Source of the DNA: an uncultured Chlorobiota bacterium
GTDB lineage: Bacteria; Bacteroidota; Ignavibacteria; UBA10030; UBA6906
Assembly: GCA_900696645.1 (NCBI GenBank)
Contig: CAADGV010000039.1
Coordinates: 1-19,775 of the forward strand
Direction of reading: 5' to 3'
DNA length: 19,775 nt
The translations under genes were made by a program, and so were the position numbers. Below the pieces are notes generated by a model. It was not told the origin of the DNA, made no database searches, and saw nothing but the letters and a program-made list of their open reading frames with translations. This document shows, one piece after another, positions 13,953-19,775 of this stretch. The stretch's first letter is position 1, and each line of letters opens with the position of its first letter.

Positions 13953-14444
13953 TCAACTGTTCGAACGGTTCTTTTCTCCGGAGAGCTTTTTGAATGTATT
14001 GACTAATTCGAGAGCAGTCATCGCTGCATCCCAGCCTTTGTTGCCGGCCTTTGCGCCGGCACGTTCCAACGCCTGCTGAAGGTTATCTGTTGTCAAGACG
14101 CCGAATGATATTGGAACACCCGTTTCCAGAGCAACATTGCCGATGCCTTTTGTCACTTCCGAGGCCACGTAGTCGAAGTGGGGAGTGTCGCCGCGGATTA
14201 CGCATCCGAGACAAATAATGCCGTCATGCCTGCCGGAGGCGGCAAGCTTCGCTGCGATCTGCGGAATCTCAAACGAGCCCGGGCAATACACAACGGTGAT
14301 CTTCGCGTCGCTCACCCCGTGTCGTACAAGGCAATCGACCGCGCCATCCAGCAATTGTGTGGTGACAAGGCTGTTGAACCTGCTGACGACGATGCCGTAG
14401 GAATGTCCTTCGCCCGCGAGCATTCCTTCTATTTTCTGGAACAT
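13953..14444 (-). CDS. ribH: 6,7-dimethyl-8-ribityllumazine synthase
   Basis: 163 aa. It makes the lumazine precursor of riboflavin from the ribityl-pyrimidine and dihydroxybutanone phosphate. Family motifs are RFN near residue 22, CPGSFEIP (54-61), GCVIRGDTPHFDYVA with catalytic His89, FGVLTTDN and the C-terminal AGNKGWDAAMTALE. No other riboflavin genes are nearby, so the rest of the pathway must be elsewhere. It lies 24 nt after the PHP gene. No FMN riboswitch is visible upstream. Confidence 0.97.
   Translation of the reverse strand: MFQKIEGMLAGEGHSYGIVVSRFNSLVTTQLLDGAVDCLVRHGVSDAKITVVYCPGSFEIPQIAAKLAASGRHDGIICLGCVIRGDTPHFDYVASEVTKGIGNVALETGVPISFGVLTTDNLQQALERAGAKAGNKGWDAAMTALELVNTFKKLSGEKNRSNS
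14227..14244. repeat. GC-rich palindromic motif in ribH
   Basis: tgcctgccggaggcggca contains overlapping short inverted repeats (gcct/aggc, tgcc/ggca). It codes for ordinary ribH residues (around A69-G71) in a poorly conserved turn. It may belong with the palindromes at 3284-3302 and 10517-10532. Confidence 0.3.
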
Positions 14445-14468
14445 GATCGTTCTGCGTTATGTTGAGAA

Positions 14469-15311
14469 TCAAGAACTGCGGTGGTGTGACTGAACAAGCC
14501 TGCGGCGCATCATCTCCACCTCGTCATCGCTCATCACATATTTTCCGAACACATCGGCATCATTTCTTCTGCCTCCGTGAAAATCGGAGCCGCCGCTTGT
14601 AAGCAAAAAATACTCGTTTGCAATTCCTTTGTAATACGCTACGCGTTCGGGAGAATGCGAAGGGTGAATCACCTCAAGTCCGTCAACACCCTGCTTGATC
14701 AATTCCATCAACATCTTTTCGTCGATGAAATTTCCCGGGTGGGCGATGAACGACAACCCGCCGGCAGCGGCAATCAACTCGAATGCCTCCCGCGGCGTCA
14801 CCTGGCTTTTCTTTTCGTATGCGGGTTTTCCGAATCCGATGTACTTGAAAAATGCTTCGTGATACGATTCCGTCAATCCTTCTTCAAGCAACGCGTTGGC
14901 GATATGCGGCCGCCCGACCGATCCCGCACCGGCTTTTTCGAGAACCGACTCGATCCGTAACGGAATCTTTAGACTGTTCAATTTGTCGATGATGCGTTCG
15001 GCCCGCTTCACACGCTCGCCGCGGTAGTGCGAAAGATAGTCGAGCAGCGCCGCATCGGTATGGTCGAAGAAGTACCCGAGAATATGAACGTCGTGCTCGT
15101 TGATCGTGGCACTGAGTTCCACTCCCGAAATGACATCAATGCCGAACTCGGCACTCAAGACATGCGCTTCCCCGATGGCAGCGGTGTTGTCGTGGTCGGT
15201 TATGCTGATAGTGGATAATCCGACACCTCGTGCCCGCTCCATCAACTGGCGGGTGGTCAGCGTCCCGTCGGAGTGAACGGTATGCATGTGTAAATCTGCT
15301 TTACCCGTCAT
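14469..15311 (-). CDS. PHP-domain phosphoesterase (TrpH/RNase AM type)
   Basis: 280 aa, cytoplasmic. Metal ligands of a PHP domain are visible: His8 and His10 in DLHMHTVHSDG, Asp15, His40 (ITDHDN), Glu65, His76, His136 (GRPHIA), His191 (IAHPGN), and Asp243 and His245 (GGSDFHGG). The length and the GRPHIA and SDFHGG motifs fit the YciV/TrpH group, known to act as 3',5'-nucleoside bisphosphate phosphatase and 5'-3' exoribonuclease on short RNA. It is not the PHP domain of a DNA polymerase. The ATG lies in a perfect 12-bp palindrome (gtcatgcatgac, 15307-15318) and has no good ribosome site. It may be co-transcribed with the Crp-like gene 44 nt upstream or with ribH downstream. Confidence 0.88.
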   Translation of the reverse strand: MTGKADLHMHTVHSDGTLTTRQLMERARGVGLSTISITDHDNTAAIGEAHVLSAEFGIDVISGVELSATINEHDVHILGYFFDHTDAALLDYLSHYRGERVKRAERIIDKLNSLKIPLRIESVLEKAGAGSVGRPHIANALLEEGLTESYHEAFFKYIGFGKPAYEKKSQVTPREAFELIAAAGGLSFIAHPGNFIDEKMLMELIKQGVDGLEVIHPSHSPERVAYYKGIANEYFLLTSGGSDFHGGRRNDADVFGKYVMSDDEVEMMRRRLVQSHHRSS

Positions 15312-15355
15312 GCATGACCGGATTGTGCTTGAAGTTTATGTATGAAAAAGAACGG

Positions 15356-16039
15356 CTACACGTACCGGGATTTGAATTTCTCATAATCGTTGATGATGAG
15401 TTTTCCCCTTTCCAACTCCAGATGTCCTTCACGGATGTAGGCATGAATCATGCGCGAGATGGTTTCACGTGAGGTGCCCGCCATGTTGGCGAGATCTTGT
15501 TGGAGGGGAAGTTCATCAATTTCAACGCGGCCCCTGCGAATCTTGCCGATATCGTCGGCAAGCTGAAGAATTACGTTTGCTACCCTCCCTGCGGCGTCTT
15601 TCAACGACAGGCTCTTGATCTGTGCGTCGGCTTTACGCAGGCGCATGGTCAATTCCTTCAGCAAGGCAATGGCAACTGACGGGAAATCGTGCAACAACTT
15701 CAGAAAATCGCGGCGGTGAATCATGAACAGCTCGGATTTCTGAATGGCTACGACGCTTGCCGAACGAGCAAGCCCGTCGAGAATTGCCATCTCGCCGAAG
15801 AAATCACTTTCTCCCAATATGGAGAGAATGACCTCCCGTCCGTCGTCATCCATTCGAACCACCTTCACCTTCCCGGTGATGATCACAAACAGGGCGGCTC
15901 CGGCCTCTTCCTCCAACAAAATTATACTGCCTTTTTTGTACTTCTTGCGAACCCCTACCTTGGCAATTGTATCAAGATCCATCAGCTCCAAATCGCAGAG
16001 TATCGGGACGTTCTTGAGGAACTCCAATTCATCTTTCAT
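15356..16039 (-). CDS. Crp/Fnr-family transcription regulator
   Basis: 227 aa. An N-terminal cyclic-nucleotide-binding fold (about 15-120) carries FFGEMAILDGLARSASV (80-96), with Glu83, Arg92 and Ser93 at the positions that bind the cyclic nucleotide phosphate in CRP. A central dimer helix follows. The C-terminal winged helix-turn-helix (about 177-210) has LPLQQDLANMAGTSRETISRM, close to the CRP recognition helix. There is no N-terminal cysteine cluster, so it is not an oxygen-sensing FNR. cAMP-type ligand binding is plausible but untested. It has its own promoter (16104-16132); the ribosome site is weak. Target genes are not evident from the window. Confidence 0.93.
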   Translation of the reverse strand: MKDELEFLKNVPILCDLELMDLDTIAKVGVRKKYKKGSIILLEEEAGAALFVIITGKVKVVRMDDDGREVILSILGESDFFGEMAILDGLARSASVVAIQKSELFMIHRRDFLKLLHDFPSVAIALLKELTMRLRKADAQIKSLSLKDAAGRVANVILQLADDIGKIRRGRVEIDELPLQQDLANMAGTSRETISRMIHAYIREGHLELERGKLIINDYEKFKSRYV

Positions 16040-16103
16040 TATGGGATTCAGGGCGACCTCTTGGAATGTTCAGTGGGTTGTGCACTGGCTGCAAGTTGTT
16101 CAA

Positions 16104-16132
16104 AATATAGCCCCTTAGTGCCACAAAGTCAA
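16104..16132 (-). promoter_or_regulatory. Promoter of the Crp/Fnr gene
   Basis: TTGACT (16132-16127) and TATATT (16109-16104) with a 17-nt spacer on the minus strand, 5/6 at each box. The start of transcription should be near 16097, giving a leader of about 57 nt. The -35 begins inside the T-tract of the preceding terminator (16131-16154). Confidence 0.65.
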
Positions 16133-16154
16133 GAAAACCACAGAGCCTTGCGGT
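16131..16154 (-). terminator. Intrinsic terminator after the PEGA gene
   Basis: The minus strand accgca (16154-16149) pairs with tgtggt (16142-16137) over 6 bp with one G-U and a 6-nt loop, followed by TTTCTT. It lies 7 nt after the PEGA stop codon. It overlaps the -35 of the Crp/Fnr promoter. Confidence 0.55.
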
Positions 16155-16161
16155 GCTCCCC

Positions 16162-16938
16162 TTATTCAGAGAGAACGAAGTAGGTGAACAGCCCGAGGCT
16201 TATTTGCGTGGCGGCGAGGGCAATACCGGCAGCCGTATCAAGCCGGTTCACTTCCGAAAGCTGGGCCGGATCGCCGTTTCTGATGTATTGACCGTACAGA
16301 TTGTCGGCCCGGACTTTGAAATATGCCGACGCGGCACCGGCGACGATTGTTGTTGCACCTGTAATATAGAGCCGTAGAGAACCGGTTCCTTCGTTGGTTT
16401 CATCGTTTAGGGCTGTTTCGTCTGAATCGTGTTGCCATTTCCGCTTCAGTTGTGCCGTAACGATTCCCCGTTTTGCGGAAGCGAGGTCGATTATCGTTTC
16501 CTCAAACCCCGATCTTCGCAATGTGAGTGACGCGTGGTCGGTTTTGAGAACCAGCGGGGTTGTGCCCAAAATCGAATCTTTTACGGCCACTTCGGCGCCG
16601 CTTGGCGTTGTTACAATAAGGAATTTCCTGCTGAACGTGTATGAAAACTCCCGGCTCGTGCCTTCTTTAATGGTAACAGAATCCACAATCGGCTCGCTGA
16701 GCCAATTCCCGACATCGGGAGAAACAATGCGGAGGTTATAGGAACCGGGCGGAATTGCAAAATCCAGAAGCGGCGTTGTTCCGATGCTGTCGCCGTTCAG
16801 AAACACATAAGCGCCTTCGATATCGGCAAGAATGGTGACGGTGGAACTCGTGGTTTCAACCGCTTCCAAGCTGTCAGGCTGTTGAGCGAACAGTGTAGAG
16901 GCTGAGAGGAGAAGGAATATCAAAATTCTTGCTATCAC
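16162..16938 (-). CDS. PEGA-domain envelope protein
   Basis: 258 aa from a GTG with GGGAG 7 nt upstream. A signal peptide or anchor (about 1-18, LFAQ) is followed by two PEGA-type repeats: 33-75 (ILADIEGAYVFLNGDSIGTTP then PPGSYNLRI) and 106-152 (PSGAEVAV, LGTTPLVL). A charged linker and two likely membrane helices (about 187-206 and 235-256) follow. PEGA repeats are surface beta-sandwich modules often tied to cell-wall or polysaccharide contact. Here they are probably periplasmic. It is last in a three-gene envelope unit, 12 nt after the PQQ-propeller lipoprotein. No enzymatic motif is seen. Confidence 0.8.
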   Translation of the reverse strand: MIARILIFLLLSASTLFAQQPDSLEAVETTSSTVTILADIEGAYVFLNGDSIGTTPLLDFAIPPGSYNLRIVSPDVGNWLSEPIVDSVTIKEGTSREFSYTFSRKFLIVTTPSGAEVAVKDSILGTTPLVLKTDHASLTLRRSGFEETIIDLASAKRGIVTAQLKRKWQHDSDETALNDETNEGTGSLRLYITGATTIVAGAASAYFKVRADNLYGQYIRNGDPAQLSEVNRLDTAAGIALAATQISLGLFTYFVLSE

Positions 16939-16950
16939 GTACTATCTCCC

Positions 16951-18105
16951 TCAGTTCTGTTCTTTCGAAGTGAAGGCAAGCAGAAGCTTGTCATCTGTTG
17001 CAACAAAGATCTTTCCTCCGGCAATGGCAGGCGAGGTTTTTACTCTTCCTTTCAGCGTCTCCTTCCACAGAATTGCACCTGTTGTCGTCTGCACGGCGTA
17101 CAACTCCTTTTTTAGCGTCCCGACATACGCAACATTGCCCGAAACAACAGCCGAAGAATTGATGACGCTGCCGAGCTCTGTCGTCCAGGCAAGTGTACCG
17201 TCGTTTGCGTTCAGGGCGTGGAGCTTTCCTGCGGTTGTTCCGATGAGTACAAGATTCTCAGGAAACGATGGCGTAGCATAGATCGATGCCCCCGCATCGA
17301 ATTGCCAGAACACGTTGCCGGTTTGGCTGTTAATGGCGAAGAACGTTCCGGTACTATTGCCGCAAAACAACGTGCCGTTGATGACGGCCGGAGCCGCAAA
17401 AATCGGGGAGCCGGTGTTGTAGCTCCACGCTTCCGCTCCGGTCGTTGCGTCAAGTGCGTAGATGCTGCCGTCTTCTGCGCCGAACATCACGAGATTTCCG
17501 TCAACTGTCGCTGACGAACGAATTCCTTTCCGCGTCGAATTATCGGAAAGCCGGAACCGCCAATCGTGATCGCCCGTCTCTTTGTCAACGCAGAAGAACA
17601 GGCCGCTTGTGTTGCCGAAGTAGAGTCTGTCATTGAAAAAGAGGGGGGTGACTTCAAGATCGCCGTATTCCTTTTTCCAGAGATACTTGCCGTCAAGCAA
17701 ATCGTACGCAACCAGTGACTCGCGTGAGTTTGCAATAGCGATATACAAGACATTGCCATCAACAGCGGGCGAGCCTTTGATTGCATCGCCGATATTCAGC
17801 CAGCCGATGCGCTTTCCGGTTTTAGCATCGATGCCGTGCAGTTCGCCGCGCAGGTTGGTGGCAAGCACAACATTACCGATAACAAGCGGCGAACCGGCGC
17901 CCATGCCGCTTGTAATGTCGCGCTCCCATGCAAGTTTCAGGGGTGGCTCGACACCCTGCTCTGCGACGTTGGTTCTGCCCGGAGTTCTGCCGAACATTCC
18001 CCAACTGTCACTCTCGGCTTTGAACGGTGGAGGGATTCTCAATCCTCCGCATCCGACTGCCAGCAGGGGAAGAAGCAACACAGTGTGACGAAGCAGCTTT
18101 CTCAT
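16951..18105 (-). CDS. PQQ-like beta-propeller lipoprotein (BamB-like)
   Basis: 384 aa from ATG at 18105, which overlaps the upstream stop by one base (TGATG) and has GGTGGGA 6 nt before it. A GTG at 18117 is the alternative. The lipoprotein signal peptide ends in LAVGC, so Cys19 would be lipidated. The rest is a run of PQQ-propeller blades, seen as repeated 'VxGNxLYxGxxxGxLxALDAxTGxxxW' (for example GSPAVDGNVLYIA, SSATVDGNLVMFG, AAPAVINGTLFCG, SSAVVSGNVAYVG, TSPAIAGGKIFVA). There is no dehydrogenase catalytic site. The layout matches BamB, the barrel-assembly accessory lipoprotein. Its position right after an Omp85-type gene supports an outer-membrane partner role, which is inference. Confidence 0.85.
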   Translation of the reverse strand: MRKLLRHTVLLLPLLAVGCGGLRIPPPFKAESDSWGMFGRTPGRTNVAEQGVEPPLKLAWERDITSGMGAGSPLVIGNVVLATNLRGELHGIDAKTGKRIGWLNIGDAIKGSPAVDGNVLYIAIANSRESLVAYDLLDGKYLWKKEYGDLEVTPLFFNDRLYFGNTSGLFFCVDKETGDHDWRFRLSDNSTRKGIRSSATVDGNLVMFGAEDGSIYALDATTGAEAWSYNTGSPIFAAPAVINGTLFCGNSTGTFFAINSQTGNVFWQFDAGASIYATPSFPENLVLIGTTAGKLHALNANDGTLAWTTELGSVINSSAVVSGNVAYVGTLKKELYAVQTTTGAILWKETLKGRVKTSPAIAGGKIFVATDDKLLLAFTSKEQN

Positions 18106-19775
18106 CAGAAATCCCACCCAAAAAAGAACTGCTGGAACAACCCATCCTGCAACCTGCCGAAATTCCTCTCAATGCGTTTTCCGATATCGTAGCGGAGAAC
18201 GAGCACGCCGCCGAAATTCATACGCAGCCCGCCGCCGATACTGCCGAGCGTTTCGGTGTACTTGTCGTCCCAGGCGCTGCCTGCATCAAAGAACAACGCC
18301 CCGCGAATAGAAGAAAACACAATGCCGCCGAAGGGGAACTGCAAACCGATAGCGTCGATGAACGGGAACCGAAGCTCATGGCTCGTAAGCCAGAGTTTCT
18401 CTCCGCGTATTCCCCATCGCGGCCAGCCGCGCAAATCCCAACTTCCTCCCATCACAAAACGGCGTGCCTCCTTGCCGCCGTTGTACCAGAGCCAGAACCG
18501 CGACGCAAATGCGCTGCGCTGCGAAAGCCGCTCGTAGTTTCTGTAATCGAATATGACGGAATAGTAGTTGGCGTTCGAGTATTGTATGTCCGAAGTGTAC
18601 GCGAGCGTCAAGCTGAAGCGGCTGCCGTCGAGCGGGCCGCTGGGTCCCCACAACGAATTGTCATGCACGAACGCAACGGAGTTGGAAAGAAACAGCGCCT
18701 TCCTGTCCTCAAGCCGCAAGTCGGCATCTTTGTTCGAGTTGCTGAGACTGACGGATGCCTCGACGCGTTGGAATTTCGTCAACGGGTAGCTGAGCGCAAA
18801 ATAGCCGCCGAACACGCGTTCATAATAGAACTCATCCCTGTCCGTTAGATCGTAGCGGCGTCCGGTGAAACGGTAGATGCCGTACGCAAAGCTCGTCCGT
18901 TGTTTCAGCGAGAATCGGGAAATGGCAATATTGAAACTCGACAGCAACTCATCCTGCGACTGCGCGGTGTTGTACAGCAGAAAGTAGTACTGATCGTTGC
19001 CGAGTACATCGCTCAACGCAACCGCAGCCCCGCCCGATGTGCCGAACACCGGGTCTGTGGAGATGGCGCTCTGCGCGATGTCGAGACTGTAATCCCCTTC
19101 ATATCTGTACCGTTTCACCTCTGATGTAGCAACAATTGACTGCGCTTCCCAAGGCTTCTCTTTGTTGTAGAGATCGATGAGGGCAACTGTTGTCGAGGTG
19201 TCGACAATTGTCCGGACATCCTTGATCATCCGTATTTGGAAGCTGAACCGCTCAAACGCCGTGAACACCAGATCGCCGTTGGAAGTCCAGGCCGGATCGA
19301 ATGCGGCCGTAGTGAAGTGTGTCAACTTCGTCATTGAACGATAACCGCCGGTGAATGGCTTGCTCATATCCAGCAACCACACATTTTGTGCGCCGCCATT
19401 ATCGCAGGTAAAGGCGAGCTTCGAGCCATCCTTCGACCACGCGGGCGAGAGGTAGCTGTGGGGACCGTAGGTCAGATAGTCGATTGCCCCCGTTTCGATA
19501 TCGTACAAAAAGAGATTATACTTGTTCTTTGTTCCGAATGGCGTTCTGTCGGAGGCAAAGGCGATCTTCCTGCCGTCGGGCGACCACGCCGGGTCGCGGT
19601 CGTCGTAGTAATCGTTGGTGAGCTTGCGGAGTTCTTTCGTTTCGGTATGGATGACATAGAGATTGTTATTGCCCGACTTATCGATCGACGAGAAGACTAT
19701 CTGCTTGCCGTCGGGTGACCACGACGTGGAACCAATGCTGACAAGCGACTTGAACCGGAAGGTTTCGATCAGATC
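18105..19775 (-). CDS. TolB-like propeller fused to Omp85/BamA-type outer-membrane barrel (5' partial)
   Basis: The frame is open to the window edge, giving 556 residues of a longer protein. The visible N-terminal part has PD40/TolB-type repeats: SWSPDGKQIVFSS (about 18-30), AWSPDGRKIAFAS (63-75), AWSKDGSKLAFTC (112-124) and a more divergent PAWTSNGDLVFTA. From about residue 230 it becomes a beta-barrel of the bacterial surface-antigen type, with alternating aromatic strands. An LRGWPRWGIRGEKL loop (about 448-461) sits where BamA-family proteins have the VRGF/Y motif. It ends in FFFGWDF, with the C-terminal Phe expected for barrel assembly. An internal TTG at 19508 is not the start. It is coupled to the PQQ lipoprotein downstream. 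It may act in export or surface assembly; the cargo is unknown. Confidence 0.85.
   Translation of the reverse strand, partial: DLIETFRFKSLVSIGSTSWSPDGKQIVFSSIDKSGNNNLYVIHTETKELRKLTNDYYDDRDPAWSPDGRKIAFASDRTPFGTKNKYNLFLYDIETGAIDYLTYGPHSYLSPAWSKDGSKLAFTCDNGGAQNVWLLDMSKPFTGGYRSMTKLTHFTTAAFDPAWTSNGDLVFTAFERFSFQIRMIKDVRTIVDTSTTVALIDLYNKEKPWEAQSIVATSEVKRYRYEGDYSLDIAQSAISTDPVFGTSGGAAVALSDVLGNDQYYFLLYNTAQSQDELLSSFNIAISRFSLKQRTSFAYGIYRFTGRRYDLTDRDEFYYERVFGGYFALSYPLTKFQRVEASVSLSNSNKDADLRLEDRKALFLSNSVAFVHDNSLWGPSGPLDGSRFSLTLAYTSDIQYSNANYYSVIFDYRNYERLSQRSAFASRFWLWYNGGKEARRFVMGGSWDLRGWPRWGIRGEKLWLTSHELRFPFIDAIGLQFPFGGIVFSSIRGALFFDAGSAWDDKYTETLGSIGGGLRMNFGGVLVLRYDIGKRIERNFGRLQDGLFQQFFFGWDF

Noticed and set aside
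1-19775. CRISPR array, tRNA or rRNA genes, insertion sequences, prophage or defence system
   Set aside because: No regularly spaced repeats, no transposase or integrase motifs, no tRNA cloverleaf and no known defence proteins were seen on either strand.

Overview
All twelve-plus recognisable genes lie on the minus strand, so the window is read right to left. It suggests a Bacteroidota/Chlorobiota-type bacterium, most likely near the Ignavibacteria or Chlorobi side. The evidence is two proteins with type IX secretion C-terminal sorting domains, a PUR-alpha-like (DUF3276) gene, and many clear AGGAGG-type ribosome binding sites, which are uncommon in Bacteroidia proper. This placement is an inference; there is no rRNA in the window. 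Base composition looks fairly even and moderately GC-rich, except the 533-nt intergenic stretch 2015-2547.

Layout from upstream (right) to downstream (left). (1) 19775-16162: a cell-envelope unit. A 5'-truncated protein joins a TolB-like propeller to an Omp85/BamA-type barrel. It is followed by a PQQ-propeller lipoprotein (1-nt overlap) and a PEGA-domain membrane protein, and ends in an intrinsic terminator. (2) 16132-15356: a Crp/Fnr regulator with its own TTGACT-17-TATATT promoter, whose -35 is fused to the preceding terminator. (3) 15311-10198: a PHP-domain phosphoesterase, ribH, a large PorZ-like propeller protein with a sorting domain, a radical SAM enzyme and a PUR-family nucleic-acid-binding protein, ending in a terminator hairpin. 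(4) 10129-2548: the classic fatty-acid/phospholipid cluster yceD(DUF177)-rpmF-plsX-fabH-fabD-[DUF3109]-fabG-acpP-fabF-rnc. It starts from a clear promoter (TTGATT-17-TATATT), again fused to the previous terminator. Start/stop overlaps (plsX/fabH, fabH/fabD, DUF3109/fabG) indicate one coupled operon. It supplies acyl-ACP for phosphatidic acid synthesis (PlsX), elongation and initiation enzymes, the carrier protein, ribosomal protein L32 and RNase III. The odd member is a cysteine-rich DUF3109 protein between fabD and fabG. (5) 2547-2015: a non-coding region dense in RNA-like structure on both strands. (6) 2014-122: a secreted S8 (subtilisin-like) peptidase homologue with a sorting domain, in which the catalytic Asp appears to be replaced by Gly.

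Most of the window is well-understood core metabolism. The least explained part is 2015-2547. On the plus strand it holds a promoter-like pair, a clean three-way-junction fold and a strong intrinsic terminator, in the layout of an independent small RNA antisense to the peptidase leader. On the minus strand it holds a promoter followed by overlapping alternative hairpins and a U7 run, then a very strong Shine-Dalgarno sequence with no proper gene behind it. These are readings from sequence only; no folding, alignment or database search was run.
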